Positions 1 through 9,512 of a stretch of DNA of 64,000 nt are shown here, one piece after another. The DNA is taken from the NCBI RefSeq assembly GCF_009796285.1, contig NZ_CP047020.1:2356001-2420000 (forward strand). The letters are read 5' to 3'. Numbering within the stretch: position 1 is the stretch's first letter; each line of letters starts with the position of its first letter. Below the pieces are notes generated by a model. The model was not told the DNA's origin and did no database searches. It was given only the letters and a program-made list of their open reading frames with translations. The translations under genes were made by a program, and so were the position numbers. Origin of the DNA: Streptomyces broussonetiae (lineage in GTDB: Bacteria; Actinomycetota; Actinomycetes; Streptomycetales; Streptomycetaceae).

Positions 1-1274
1 GCCCGGTCGACCTCGCTCTCGTCCAGCAGCCGCTTCATGCGGCCACGGGCCGCCAGACGGTTGTACAGGCCCTTCTCGGCGCGTACGTCGGCGTACTGGA
101 GGTCGACCAGGTGCAGTCGCGCGGCGTCCCAGTCGAGGCCGTCACGGCGGCGGTAGCCCTCCATCAGCTCGCGCTTGGCGACCCAGTCCAGCTCTCCGGC
201 GAGGCTCATCGGGTCGTTCTCCAGGCGGTTCAGGGTGTCCTCCCAGCGGGTGAGGACGTCCTTGGTCTGCTCGTCCGCGTCCGCGCCGTAGCGCTCCTCC
301 ACGTACTTGCGCGACAGCTCGAAGTACTCCATCTGCAACTGGACCGCGGTGAGTGTGCGGCCGCTGCGGAGGGTGACCAGGCGCTTGAGGCCAGGGTCGT
401 GGGAGACCTGGTGCAGCGTGCGCACGGGCTGGTCGACCGCCAGGTCCACCGCGATGAAGCCGTCCTCGATCATGGACAGGACCAGGGCGGTCGTGCCCAG
501 CTTGAGGTACGTCGAGATCTCCGACAGGTTGGCGTCGCCGATGATCACGTGCAGCCGGCGGTACTTCTCGGCGTCCGCGTGCGGCTCGTCCCGTGTGTTG
601 ATGATCGGGCGCTTGAGCGTCGTCTCGAGGCCCACCTCGACCTCGAAGTAGTCGGCGCGCTGGCTGATCTGGAAGCCGTGCTCGTGCCCGTCCTGGCCGA
701 TGCCGACGCGGCCCGCTCCGGCGAAGACCTGGCGGGAGACGAAGAAGGGCGTGAGGTGACGCACGATGTCCGAGAAGGGGGTCTCCCGCTTCATCAGGTA
801 GTTCTCGTGCGTGCCGTAGGAGGCGCCCTTGTTGTCGGTGTTGTTCTTGTAGAGGTGGATCGGCTGGGCACCGGGAAGCTGTGCGGCCCGCTCGGCGGCC
901 TCGGCCATGATGCGCTCACCGGCCTTGTCCCACAGGACGGCGTCGCGGGGGTTGGTCACCTCGGGGGCGCTGTATTCGGGGTGTGCGTGGTCGACGTACA
1001 GACGCGCGCCATTGGTGAGGATCACGTTGGCGAGGCCGATGTCCTCGTCGGTGAGCTGGCTGGAGTCGGCCGCCTCCCTGGCGAGGTCGAAGCCTCGCGC
1101 GTCGCGCAGCGGGTTCTCCTCCTCGAAGTCCCAGCGGGCCCGGCGGGCCCGGTGCATCGCCGCCGCGTAGGCGTTGACGATCTGGGACGAGGTGAGCATG
1201 GCATTGGCATTGGGGTGGCCGGGGACGGAGATCCCGTACTCCGTCTCGATGCCCATTACTCGCCGTACGGTCAT
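1..1274 (-). CDS. dop: Pup deamidase/depupylase Dop, partial
   Basis: Dop deamidates the C-terminal Gln of the modifier Pup and removes Pup from tagged proteins in the cytosolic Pup-proteasome pathway. The protein opens with [19 protein letters not shown], the signature of the Dop/PafA carboxylate-amine ligase-like fold, and contains the conserved YKNNTDNKG and GRVGIGQDG stretches around residues 140-190. The frame stays open to the left edge, so about 424 codons are present and the C-terminus is missing. The ATG at 1274 is preceded on its strand by an AAGGAGG ribosome site. It lies downstream of arc in the same direction, but a strong hairpin separates them, so a promoter of its own is likely. 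In actinobacteria pup and the 20S genes prcB and prcA usually follow dop; here they would lie beyond the edge. PafA is a paralog, but the start sequence fits Dop better. Confidence 0.93.
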   Translation of the reverse strand, partial: MTVRRVMGIETEYGISVPGHPNANAMLTSSQIVNAYAAAMHRARRARWDFEEENPLRDARGFDLAREAADSSQLTDEDIGLANVILTNGARLYVDHAHPEYSAPEVTNPRDAVLWDKAGERIMAEAAERAAQLPGAQPIHLYKNNTDNKGASYGTHENYLMKRETPFSDIVRHLTPFFVSRQVFAGAGRVGIGQDGHEHGFQISQRADYFEVEVGLETTLKRPIINTRDEPHADAEKYRRLHVIIGDANLSEISTYLKLGTTALVLSMIEDGFIAVDLAVDQPVRTLHQVSHDPGLKRLVTLRSGRTLTAVQLQMEYFELSRKYVEERYGADADEQTKDVLTRWEDTLNRLENDPMSLAGELDWVAKRELMEGYRRRDGLDWDAARLHLVDLQYADVRAEKGLYNRLAARGRMKRLLDESEVDR

Positions 1275-1388
1275 GCGGCCCTCCTTGCCCGGCGGCACCC
1301 TCGGTCGTGGGCGCCGCTCAAGTACCGCTGGCGCTCCGGTGCGTGTGCGGTGCCCGTCCCCGCACTGCGCGACTCGGCGGTAGGAACG

Positions 1389-1394
1389 AGCCTA
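1389..1394 (-). promoter_or_regulatory. candidate -10 box for dop
   Basis: The minus strand reads TAGGCT, a match to the Streptomyces TAGNNT -10 pattern. It lies 115 nt upstream of the dop start and downstream of the arc terminator hairpin. No convincing -35 box is seen, so this is only a candidate. Confidence 0.3.
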
Positions 1395-1451
1395 GAACGC
1401 CTTTGCGCTGGTGGGGAGATCATTTGCGTCATTGCCTGCTCCGGTCGTGGC

Positions 1452-1497
1452 CAGAAAAACAGAAGGCTGCGGGTACCCGGCGAGGGCACCCGCAGCC
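1452..1497 (-). terminator. intrinsic terminator after arc
   Basis: A perfect 10-bp stem (arms 1465-1474 and 1488-1497) with a 13-nt loop is followed on the minus strand by a T-rich run reading TTCTGTTTTT. It begins 9 nt past the arc stop codon, the right place to end the arc transcript before dop. Confidence 0.8.
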
Positions 1498-1506
1498 GCC
1501 CTGCTC

Positions 1507-3273
1507 TTACAGGTACTGACCGGTGTTCGCCACCGTGTCGATGGAGCGTCCGGTGTCCGCGCCCTGCTTTCCGGTGATGAGGGTACGGATGTACACGATC
1601 CGTTCGCCCTTCTTTCCGGAGATCCGGGCCCAGTCGTCCGGGTTGGTGGTGTTGGGCAGGTCCTCGTTCTCCTTGAACTCGTCCACGCAGGCCTGCAGCA
1701 GGTGGGAGACGCGAAGACCCTTCTGGTTCTTCTCGAGGAAGTCCTTGATCGCCATCTTCTTGGCGCGGCCCACGATGTTCTCGATCATGGCGCCGGAGTT
1801 GAAGTCCTTGAAGTAGAGGACTTCCTTGTCGCCGTTGGCGTAGGTGACCTCCAGGAAGCGGTTCTCCTCGGACTCGGCGTACATGTGCTCGACCGCCGTC
1901 TGGATCATGCTCTGGACGGTCGTCTCCTTGCTGCCGCCGTGCTCGCCGAGGTCGTCGGCGTGCAGCGGGAGGCGCTCGGTGAGGTACTTGCCGAAGATGT
2001 CCTTGGCCGCCTCGGCGTCCGGCCGCTCGATCTTGATCTTCACGTCGAGCCGGCCGGGGCGCAGGATGGCGGGGTCGATCATGTCCTCGCGGTTGGAGGC
2101 GCCGATCACGACCACGTTCTGCAGGCCCTCGACGCCGTCGATCTCGGCGAGCAGCTGCGGGACGATGGTGTTCTCCACGTCCGAGCTGACGCCGGAGCCG
2201 CGGGTGCGGAAGAGGGACTCCATCTCGTCGAAGAAGACGATGACGGGCGTGCCCTCGCTGGCCTTCTCACGCGCACGCTGGAAGACGAGGCGGATCTGCC
2301 GCTCGGTCTCGCCGACGTACTTGTTGAGCAGCTCGGGGCCCTTGATGTTCAGGAAGAAGCTCTTGCCCGCGGCCTGGCCGGTGACCTCGGCGACCTTCTT
2401 GGCCAGCGAGTTCGCGACGGCCTTGGCGATCAGTGTCTTGCCGCAGCCGGGCGGGCCGTAGAGCAGCACGCCCTTGGGCGGGCGCAGCTCGTGCTCCTTG
2501 AACAGGTCCGGGTAGAGGTACGGCAGCTCGACCGCGTCGCGGATGGCCTCGATCTGGTTGCCGAGACCACCGATCTGCTCGTAGCCGATGTCGGGGACCT
2601 CTTCGAGGACGAGTTCCTCGACCTCGCTCTTGGGCACGACCTCGTAGACATAGCCGGAGCGGGGCTCGAGCAGCAGGGCGTCGCCGGGGCGGATGGTGAC
2701 GTCCAGCAGCGGCTCGGCGAGCCGCACCACCCGCTCCTCGTCGGTGTGCCCCAGCACGAGGGCACGCTCGCCGTCCTCGAGGATCTCCTTGAGGGTGACG
2801 ATGTCGCCGACGCTCTCGTACTCCATGGCCTCGACCACGTTGAGTGCCTCGTTGAGCATGACCTCCTGGCCGCGCCGCAGATCGTCGAGGTCGACGCTTG
2901 GGCTGACGTTCACCCGGAGTTTGCGGCCACCGGTGAAGATGTCGGCGGTGCCGTCCTCGTTGGCCTGCAGGAAGACTCCGAAGCCGGCCGGCGGCTGGGC
3001 GAGCCGGTCGACCTCTTCCTTGAGGGCCACGATCTGGTCGCGGGCCTCGCGGAGGGTGTTGGCCAGTCGTTCGTTCTGGGCGGACACGCCGGCCAGGTTG
3101 GTCTGCAGCTCGACGATCCGCTCTTCGAGAATCCTCGTGTGTCGCGGAGAGTCGGCGAGCTTGCGTCGCAGGACGGCGATCTCCTGCTCAAGGTAGGCGA
3201 TCTGCCCGGCCGGGTCGTCGGACCCTCGTCCCGGGCGGATGCCGCGGTTCATGTCGTCGTCGTGGGCTGCCAC
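1507..3273 (-). CDS. arc: proteasome-associated AAA ATPase ARC/Mpa
   Basis: ARC (Mpa in mycobacteria) is the hexameric ATPase that recognises Pup-tagged proteins, unfolds them and feeds them to the 20S proteasome. Visible parts: an N-terminal coiled coil (about residues 10-75) that binds Pup, the OB-type interdomain, Walker A GPPGCGKT near residue 273, Walker B VIVFFDE near 343, the arginine-finger region AILRPGRLD, and a C-terminal GQYL tail matching the penultimate-Tyr motif that docks into the proteasome. I chose the GTG at 3273 (588 aa) because a GGAGGTGAGG ribosome site sits just upstream; the ATG at 3291 would overlap that site. The protein is full length and matches the streptomycete family closely. 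Confidence 0.97.
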   Translation of the reverse strand: MAAHDDDMNRGIRPGRGSDDPAGQIAYLEQEIAVLRRKLADSPRHTRILEERIVELQTNLAGVSAQNERLANTLREARDQIVALKEEVDRLAQPPAGFGVFLQANEDGTADIFTGGRKLRVNVSPSVDLDDLRRGQEVMLNEALNVVEAMEYESVGDIVTLKEILEDGERALVLGHTDEERVVRLAEPLLDVTIRPGDALLLEPRSGYVYEVVPKSEVEELVLEEVPDIGYEQIGGLGNQIEAIRDAVELPYLYPDLFKEHELRPPKGVLLYGPPGCGKTLIAKAVANSLAKKVAEVTGQAAGKSFFLNIKGPELLNKYVGETERQIRLVFQRAREKASEGTPVIVFFDEMESLFRTRGSGVSSDVENTIVPQLLAEIDGVEGLQNVVVIGASNREDMIDPAILRPGRLDVKIKIERPDAEAAKDIFGKYLTERLPLHADDLGEHGGSKETTVQSMIQTAVEHMYAESEENRFLEVTYANGDKEVLYFKDFNSGAMIENIVGRAKKMAIKDFLEKNQKGLRVSHLLQACVDEFKENEDLPNTTNPDDWARISGKKGERIVYIRTLITGKQGADTGRSIDTVANTGQYL

Positions 3274-3793
3274 GGTCCTCACCTCCTCCAAGGGGAGCTG
3301 GACGCTTCCAGACCCTACCTGGGTGGGTGTCGATTGAAACCCCTAGATCACCAAGACTGTCAAGGTGTGTCGTCGGTCACCCGGTGCGCTCTCCCTCGCA
3401 CGGAGGGGATACCCACTCAACGTGATGTGGAAGCAGCTTGTTCCGGGCATCGCGTGGTCGAATTCCTTCAAAGCTGGCCGGAGTTGTCCGCCCCGGGCCG
3501 GTCGGCCCGTATGCGGGCAGCCGGCAGCGCAACCGTACAGTCATCACGCAGAGCGACGGCCCGGGCGGACGGGGTCACGGTCGGCCGGACCTGAGGTGGT
3601 CGTCCCCGTGGCCGGGACATGCCGTCCTGGTCGGGCGGTCGTACCCGAGCGGGATCGGGCGGAAACCCGGTCACCGGCGAAAGAAGGCCCGAAAGCGGCG
3701 GAGGTAGGGTCGGGGGTGTTCAACAGCCGCTGGAGCGGACCCGGCTGGCCTCAGGGCCGCCGGACCGCCCGGCGAACCGGAAGGGCAGGAGAA
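3274..3793. other. 520-bp divergent intergenic region
   Basis: This gap separates arc (minus) from the ferredoxin gene (plus). It holds the candidate arc promoter near 3334-3363 and a TAGGGT hexamer at 3705-3710 that could be a -10 box for the ferredoxin gene. No conserved small ORF or RNA structure was recognised in the remainder. Confidence 0.5.
3334..3363 (-). promoter_or_regulatory. arc: candidate promoter for arc
   Basis: The minus strand carries a perfect TTGACA -35 hexamer at 3363-3358, followed after 18 nt by a weak -10, TTTCAA, at 3339-3334. The -10 fit is poor, so the exact start point is uncertain. Confidence 0.4.
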
Positions 3794-4096
3794 GTGACCG
3801 TGCAGCAGGAGGCCCCGGGCGGCGAGGCGCTGGAGGTCTGGATCGACCAGGACCTGTGTACCGGCGACGGGATCTGCGCCCAGTACGCCCCGGAGGTGTT
3901 CGAGCTGGACATCGACGGGCTGGCCTATGTGAAGGGCGCCGACGACGAACTGCTCCAGGACGCGGGGGCGACCGTGCCGGTACCACTGCCGCTGCTGACC
4001 GACGTGGTGGACTCGGCCAAGGAGTGCCCCGGCGAGTGCATCCATGTGCGCCGGGTTTCGGACAGGGTCGAGGTGTACGGGCCCGACGCGGGCTGA
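3794..4096 (+). CDS. [3Fe-4S]-type ferredoxin
   Basis: This is a 100-residue soluble electron carrier. It contains a CTGDGIC pair of cysteines (C-x5-C, the middle ligand of a 4Fe cluster replaced) followed near the C-terminus by CPGEC, the layout of single-cluster 3Fe-4S ferredoxins such as those serving cytochromes P450. The GTG at 3794 follows a CAGGAGAAG ribosome site; another GTG two codons on is a weaker choice. There is no P450 or reductase nearby, so the partner is unknown. A ferredoxin of this kind is frequently found beside arc in actinobacteria, as I recall, but no functional link is visible. It converges on the next gene with a 21-nt gap. Confidence 0.85.
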   Translation: MTVQQEAPGGEALEVWIDQDLCTGDGICAQYAPEVFELDIDGLAYVKGADDELLQDAGATVPVPLPLLTDVVDSAKECPGECIHVRRVSDRVEVYGPDAG

Positions 4097-4117
4097 GTCC
4101 CGGCGCCGGGCCCGGTG

Positions 4118-4690
4118 TCAGACGCTGTGGACCGGGGCGTCCGTGGAGCGGACGAACGCGCTGCCGTTCCACTGCCACTTGACCGGGGTCTTGAGGTCGG
4201 GGCAGCAGTTGGGGACGGCGTCCGAGGAGTAGCCGAGCAGGGTCGCGCCGACCGCACGCACGCGTATGGAGAAATCGGTGACCGTGACCCGGTCCCGCGG
4301 GTCCACGAGGGTGGCGACCACGCGCGGCTTGCCGCCGTCCGACGGGCGGGTGACGACGTAGACCCCGTCCGGCGAGGTGCCCATGGCGGCGTCGCAGTGC
4401 ACGACCGCAACCGTTTCCGGCCTGCCGTCGCCGTCCAGGTCCCCGGTGGCCTGCTTCGCGACCACCGCCTTCGCCGGACCGCAGTGCAGCGGGAAGACCA
4501 CGCCGGCCGTACTGGGCGGTGCGACGACCGCGGGGGCGGCGGTGGTGTGCGTGCCGGTCGCGGCTGTGGCCGATCCCGGTTGTACGACGGAGGAGAGGGC
4601 CACGACGCCGGCGACAGCCGTGGCGGTGGCAACCCAGTGGATGGGCCTGGTCTGGGTGTGGGCAAGCTCCGGAACGGCGGATTGCTGCAC
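4118..4690 (-). CDS. predicted exported protein with an FG-GAP-like motif
   Basis: I do not recognise a named family. The 190-residue product starts with a short polar stretch, then a hydrophobic segment (WVATATAVAGVVALSSVV) ending in an Ala-rich site typical of Sec signal peptides. The mature part contains TGDLDGDGRPE, which resembles the Ca-binding DxDxDG loop of FG-GAP repeats, plus four cysteines (in LHCG, VHCD and the CC of PNCCPD) that could pair outside the cell. The GTG at 4690 is chosen because GGGAGA lies about nine nt upstream; an ATG at 4786 would add 32 residues of non-signal sequence. A secreted or surface-bound role is inferred. Confidence 0.65.
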   Translation of the reverse strand: MQQSAVPELAHTQTRPIHWVATATAVAGVVALSSVVQPGSATAATGTHTTAAPAVVAPPSTAGVVFPLHCGPAKAVVAKQATGDLDGDGRPETVAVVHCDAAMGTSPDGVYVVTRPSDGGKPRVVATLVDPRDRVTVTDFSIRVRAVGATLLGYSSDAVPNCCPDLKTPVKWQWNGSAFVRSTDAPVHSV

Positions 4691-4868
4691 TAGGAGTGTC
4701 TCCCGTGAGGGCTGTGCCGGTGGGGTGGCCAGCATCGTGCCACACGTCACAGTGCGGGGGAACGGCGGGGTCCGGGGTTCCCGCAAGCGAACCGCCGGCG
4801 CGCGTGCGGGCGTACACGCCCGTGGGGGCGCGGGGCACCCCGGTGCACCGTCAACGAAGTCAACGAAC

Positions 4869-4920
4869 GGGCGCCGTGCCCGAGTTCCCCTCGCTCGGCG
4901 GGAACTCGGGCACGGCGCCC
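4869..4920 (-). terminator. long hairpin terminator after trmI
   Basis: Perfect 21-bp inverted repeat with arms 4869-4889 and 4900-4920 and a 10-nt loop, starting 27 nt past the trmI stop. There is no clear T run, but long GC-rich hairpins often end transcripts in Streptomyces. Confidence 0.75.
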
Positions 4921-4946
4921 TGGCGTTGAGCTGTGTGCACGGCCGG

Positions 4947-5849
4947 TCAGCGGCCGGCGGCTCCGTCGGCGTTGGGTCCGGCGTAGTCCTCGCCGTAGGC
5001 GCCCTTGGCGGGGCGGCGTCGGCGCATGGGCGGCTCGACGCCGTCCGCGAGGCGGCGGGCGGTGAGCAGGAAGCCGGTGTGACCGATCATCCGGTGGTCC
5101 GGGCGGACGGCCAGGCCCTCGATGTGCCAGTTGCGGATCATGGTCTCCCAGGCGGTCGGCTCATTGAAGCAGCCGATCTCCCGGATGGACTCCACGGTCC
5201 GCGCGAGCTGGGTGGTGGTGGCGACGTAGCAGCACAGGATGCCGCCCGGGACGAGCGCCTTGGAGACGGCCTCCAGGCACTCCCAGGGGGCGAGCATGTC
5301 GAGGATGACGCGGTCGACGTCGGTGTCGGACAGGTTGTCCTGGAGGTCGCCCACGGTGAGCTGCCAGGCGGGGTGCGGGCCGCCGAAGTAGCGCTCCACG
5401 TTCGCCTGCGCGATCTCGGCGAAGTCCTCACGGCGCTCGTAGGAGTGCAGCATGCCCTGGTCGCCGATGGCGCGCAGCAGGAAGCTGCTGAGCGAGCCTG
5501 AGCCGACGCCGGCCTCCACGACGCGCGCGCCGGGGAAGATGTCGGCGAAGGCGAGGATCTGCCCCGCGTCCTTGGGGTAGACGACGGCTGCCCCGCGGGG
5601 CATGGACAGGACGTAGTCGGGGAGCAGGGGGCGCAGCGCGAGGTAGGCCACGTTGCCGGTGGTGCGGACAACGCTGCCCTCGGGAGCACCGATCAGTTCG
5701 TCGTGCGGGAAGGAGCCCTTGTGGGTGTGGAAGTTCTTCCCGGCTTCGAGCGTGAACGTGTAGTGGCGGCCCTTGGGGTCGGTCAGCTGTACCTGGTCCC
5801 CGACCTTGAAGGGCCCGCGCCTGCGGGCGGCACCGGTCGGTTCGGACAT
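4947..5849 (-). CDS. trmI: tRNA (adenine-N1-)-methyltransferase TrmI
   Basis: This enzyme uses S-adenosylmethionine to methylate N1 of adenine 58 in the T-loop of tRNAs. The 300-residue protein has the N-terminal beta-barrel-like module (FKVGDQVQLTDPKGRHYTF), then a Rossmann methyltransferase domain with the SAM-binding VVEAGVGSGSLSSFLL motif near residue 110 and the acidic LDMLAPWE motif near 190, as in other actinobacterial TrmI proteins. A C-terminal RMIGHTGFLLTARR block is also typical. It lies 38 nt after the M50 peptidase gene on the same strand, so the two may be cotranscribed, yet a TAGTCT hexamer six nt before its ATG suggests a leaderless promoter too. A 21-bp hairpin follows it. 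Confidence 0.93.
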   Translation of the reverse strand: MSEPTGAARRRGPFKVGDQVQLTDPKGRHYTFTLEAGKNFHTHKGSFPHDELIGAPEGSVVRTTGNVAYLALRPLLPDYVLSMPRGAAVVYPKDAGQILAFADIFPGARVVEAGVGSGSLSSFLLRAIGDQGMLHSYERREDFAEIAQANVERYFGGPHPAWQLTVGDLQDNLSDTDVDRVILDMLAPWECLEAVSKALVPGGILCCYVATTTQLARTVESIREIGCFNEPTAWETMIRNWHIEGLAVRPDHRMIGHTGFLLTARRLADGVEPPMRRRRPAKGAYGEDYAGPNADGAAGR

Positions 5850-5855
5850 GTGAAC

Positions 5856-5861
5856 AGACTA
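5856..5861 (-). promoter_or_regulatory. trmI: candidate leaderless promoter -10 for trmI
   Basis: The minus strand reads TAGTCT, then six nt, then the ATG. That spacing places the transcription start at or next to the start codon, which would make the mRNA leaderless. No ribosome binding site is visible ahead of the ATG. Confidence 0.45.
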
Positions 5862-5887
5862 CCGGCCCCGGCGGGGGCCGCCGACCA

Positions 5888-7696
5888 CTAGGCGGACGGG
5901 CGGGCCATCGCCTTCACGAAGGCGCGCTCGACGTCGGCGGCGGACAGCACGCCGTAGATCTCGCCGGTCTCCTCGACGACCAGGTACTCGGTGGCCGGGG
6001 TGGCCCGCAGGACGTCCAGCAGGTCCTCGCCGGCCAGCTCGGCGGAGACGCGCATGCCGTCGGTGAGTTCCTGGGCGAGGCCGCTGACCGCGACCCAGGG
6101 GCGGCGGTGTTCGGGTACGCCGACGATGGCGGCCTCGCGGACGAGGGAGAGGGGGTTTCCATGGGCGTCCACCACGACCAGGGCGCGGGCGCCGGCGGCG
6201 TTGGCGCGGCGCAGGGCCTCGGAGAGCGGGGTGTCGGTCTGGACCGGTACGGCGCGGCGGGTGAGCGTGCGGGCGCGCAGCTCGGGGAGGTGTTCCCGCA
6301 GCCGGGCCATGCGCAGGCTGTTGCCCGCGCCGGTCCAGATGATCGCGGCGAGGATGGCGGCGAGCAGGGCGTCGGTGACGGTGTCCATGCCGCCCGTGTC
6401 CGCGCCGTCGCCGCCGAGGGCGCCGGACTGGTTGAGCAGGGGCAGGCCGATCAGGACCGCTACGGCGAGGGCTCGGCCGACCCAGGCGGCGGCGACGGTG
6501 CCGCTCATCGGCCTGCCGGTGATCTTCCAGACGACGGCGCGGAGCATGCGGCCGCCGTCGAGGGGCAGGCCGGGCAGGAGGTTGAAGGCCGCCACGATCA
6601 GGTTCGAGATCATCAGCCCGGCGAGCAGGACACCTGGGACGGAGCGGGGCTCGAACGGCTTCATGGCGAGGTAGAAGACCGCCGCGAGGACGAGCGAGAG
6701 CAGCGGCCCGACGAAGGCCAGGACGAACTCCCGGCCCGGGGTCTCGGCCTCCTTCTCGATCTCGGAGACACCGCCGAAGAACTGCAGCTGGATACGGCGG
6801 ACCGGGAGCTTGAAGCGGATCGCGGCGACCGTGTGGGCCAGCTCGTGGACCAGGACGGATGCGTAGAAGGCGACGGCGAAGAACAGCGAGACCAGGTAGC
6901 GGGCGAAACCCAGCTCGGGCAGCACGCGGTCGAGCTGCCCGCCGAAGACCCAGGTGATCAACGCGGCGACGAGGAACCAGCTGGGCGCCACGTACACCGG
7001 CACCCCGAAGGGCCGGCCCATGAGGATGCCCCCGCCGGGCTCCTTGGGCCGCGGCTGGGGCGGCTCGCCCTTGGCGATGCCGGAGTGGGCGAGAGAGCGG
7101 TGGTCGGAGTGGGCCGCCTCGCGGGGCCGGTCGGTACGGTCCGCGTCACGGGACGAGGCGACCGGGGCACCGTGGGTGGTCGTGCCGTGGGCGGGGGTGA
7201 CGTCGGGGTGGCCGGAGGCACCGGAGGCAGAGCCGGTGTCGGGGTGGCCGGAAGTACCGGAGGCAGAGCCGGTGTCGGGGTGGCCGGAAGTACCGGTCGC
7301 GACGCCGGTGGTGGTGGCGGAGCTGTCGGCACCACCGAACCCGGCATCCTCGCCCCTGACAGCCCCGGCGCCCTCGTCCCGGGACTCCGCGGTCACCGCC
7401 GCGTCTTCGTCCCGGGCAGCTTCGGTGTCCTCCTGCCGGGGCTCCGTGTCTCCCGCCGCACCTTCGTTCCGGGTCGGGTCGTGCGCGGCATCCTCGTGCC
7501 CTGTGTTCGCGGCCCCAGGGTCGCTGTCCGGGGTCCGGGGCGGGGCCGGGGTGTCGGGACCGGGCGTCGGGGCGTGGTGCGGGGCTGGCCCGGGGTGGTC
7601 GGCGGGGCCGGTCGCCGGGGCCGTAGGACCTGCGGGGTGCTCGGTCGGCTCGTCATTGCCGGACCGCGGCTGCCCGCTCCCGCCGCTCACGTCCAC
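5888..7696 (-). CDS. M50 site-2 protease family metalloprotease with CBS domains
   Basis: This is a polytopic membrane zinc protease of the Rip/SpoIVFB type that cuts transmembrane substrates such as anti-sigma factors. Seen: the zinc motif HELAHT inside a membrane helix near residue 285, the second motif NLLPGLPLDGGR near 370, several further helices, and two C-terminal CBS repeats (about residues 480-600) that could sense adenine nucleotides. The first 215 or so residues are low-complexity, rich in Pro, Thr, Glu and Asp, and include tandem GHPDTGSASG copies; this extension is much longer than the family norm and may be mis-started, though no clear internal ribosome site stands out. It likely forms a transcription unit with trmI and diverges from the RecB-like gene. 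Confidence 0.85.
   Translation of the reverse strand: MDVSGGSGQPRSGNDEPTEHPAGPTAPATGPADHPGPAPHHAPTPGPDTPAPPRTPDSDPGAANTGHEDAAHDPTRNEGAAGDTEPRQEDTEAARDEDAAVTAESRDEGAGAVRGEDAGFGGADSSATTTGVATGTSGHPDTGSASGTSGHPDTGSASGASGHPDVTPAHGTTTHGAPVASSRDADRTDRPREAAHSDHRSLAHSGIAKGEPPQPRPKEPGGGILMGRPFGVPVYVAPSWFLVAALITWVFGGQLDRVLPELGFARYLVSLFFAVAFYASVLVHELAHTVAAIRFKLPVRRIQLQFFGGVSEIEKEAETPGREFVLAFVGPLLSLVLAAVFYLAMKPFEPRSVPGVLLAGLMISNLIVAAFNLLPGLPLDGGRMLRAVVWKITGRPMSGTVAAAWVGRALAVAVLIGLPLLNQSGALGGDGADTGGMDTVTDALLAAILAAIIWTGAGNSLRMARLREHLPELRARTLTRRAVPVQTDTPLSEALRRANAAGARALVVVDAHGNPLSLVREAAIVGVPEHRRPWVAVSGLAQELTDGMRVSAELAGEDLLDVLRATPATEYLVVEETGEIYGVLSAADVERAFVKAMARPSA
7202..7297. repeat. 36-bp tandem repeat inside the M50 protease gene
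   Basis: About 2.7 copies of a 36-bp unit (starts 7202, 7238 and 7274) encode the GHPDTGSASGTS repeats. Copies two and three are nearly identical; copy one differs at two or three sites. The length is a multiple of three, so copy number changes keep the frame. Confidence 0.85.
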
Positions 7697-7860
7697 GGTG
7701 TCCCCTCGTTCGAAGCGTCTTCCGCGCCTGCCGGGCGGAAGGGTCTGAGGTCGATGGTATGCGGCGGTGGTGGCGCGTTTCGCCCCGGCACCCCTTGTGT
7801 TTGCCGCGCGGTCGCGCGGTCTGCGCGGCCGGCGGGTGGGTCACTGTCAGTGGTGGGCCG

Positions 7861-7866
7861 TAAGGT
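7861..7866 (+). promoter_or_regulatory. candidate leaderless promoter -10 for the RecB-like gene
   Basis: TAAGGT lies eight nt before the ATG at 7875 and there is no ribosome binding site between them. This resembles a -10 box feeding a leaderless mRNA. No clear -35 box is seen. Confidence 0.35.
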
Positions 7867-7874
7867 CTGTGGGC

Positions 7875-8765
<891 letters not shown>

Positions 8766-8779
8766 CGAAGGAGTGTCAC

Positions 8780-9451
8780 GTGGCCATCCGCGTCCTACTG
8801 GTCGACGACCAGCCCCTGCTGCGTACGGGTTTCCGGATGATCCTGGAGGCCGAGCAGGACATCGCGGTCGTGGGCGAGGCCGGTGACGGCCTGCAGGCCC
8901 TCGATCAGGTACGGGCCCTGCAGCCGGACGTCGTGCTGATGGACATCCGCATGCCGCGGATGGACGGGGTGGAGGCGACCCGGCAGATCACCGGGCCCGA
9001 CCGGTCCGGCCCGGCGAAGGTACTCGTGCTGACCACGTTCGACCTCGACGAGTACGTGGTGGAGGCGCTGCGCGCCGGCGCCAGTGGCTTCCTGCTGAAG
9101 GACGCGCCCGCCAACGAGCTGGTGCAGGCGATCCGTGTGGTCGCGGGCGGCGAGGCGATGCTGGCACCGAGCATCACACGCCGGCTGCTGGACAAGTACG
9201 CCACGCATCTGCCCTCCGGTGAGGAGCCGGTGCCGGACACCCTGCACACCCTCACCGACCGCGAGGTGGAGGTGCTGAAGCTGGTGGCGCGCGGGCTGTC
9301 CAACGCGGAGATCGCCGCCGATCTGTTCGTCAGCGAGACGACGGTGAAGACCCATGTGGGGCATGTGCTCACCAAGCTGGGGCTCAGGGACCGGGTGCAG
9401 GCAGCGGTGTACGCGTACGAGAGCGGGCTGGTGCGCCCCGGCGCGCAGTAG
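8780..9451 (+). CDS. NarL/FixJ-type response regulator
   Basis: A two-component transcription factor of 223 residues. The receiver domain begins at VRVLLVDDQPLLR-like sequence, with acidic pocket D9/D10, phospho-acceptor Asp near residue 55 in VLMDIRMP, the switch Thr in VLVLTTF and Lys in FLLKDAP. A LuxR-type helix-turn-helix follows (LTDREVEVLKLVARGLSNAEIA, roughly 150-215). The start is the GTG at 8780 with GAAGGAG seven nt upstream. No histidine kinase gene is adjacent, so the partner kinase is encoded elsewhere. It follows the RecB-like gene by 14 nt and could be cotranscribed with it; a strong hairpin ends the unit. Confidence 0.92.
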   Translation: MAIRVLLVDDQPLLRTGFRMILEAEQDIAVVGEAGDGLQALDQVRALQPDVVLMDIRMPRMDGVEATRQITGPDRSGPAKVLVLTTFDLDEYVVEALRAGASGFLLKDAPANELVQAIRVVAGGEAMLAPSITRRLLDKYATHLPSGEEPVPDTLHTLTDREVEVLKLVARGLSNAEIAADLFVSETTVKTHVGHVLTKLGLRDRVQAAVYAYESGLVRPGAQ

Positions 9452-9462
9452 ACCCGGCGACA

Positions 9463-9503
9463 GCACAGGGCGCTGCCTCCCTGAAGGAGGCGGCGCCCTG
9501 TGC
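9463..9503. terminator. bidirectional terminator hairpin
   Basis: An 18-bp stem (9463-9480 with 9486-9503, one G-T pair) and 5-nt loop lies between the convergent response-regulator and solute-binding-protein genes, twelve nt from one stop and nine nt from the other. It can serve both strands. Confidence 0.8.
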
Positions 9504-9512
9504 GTCCGTAGC

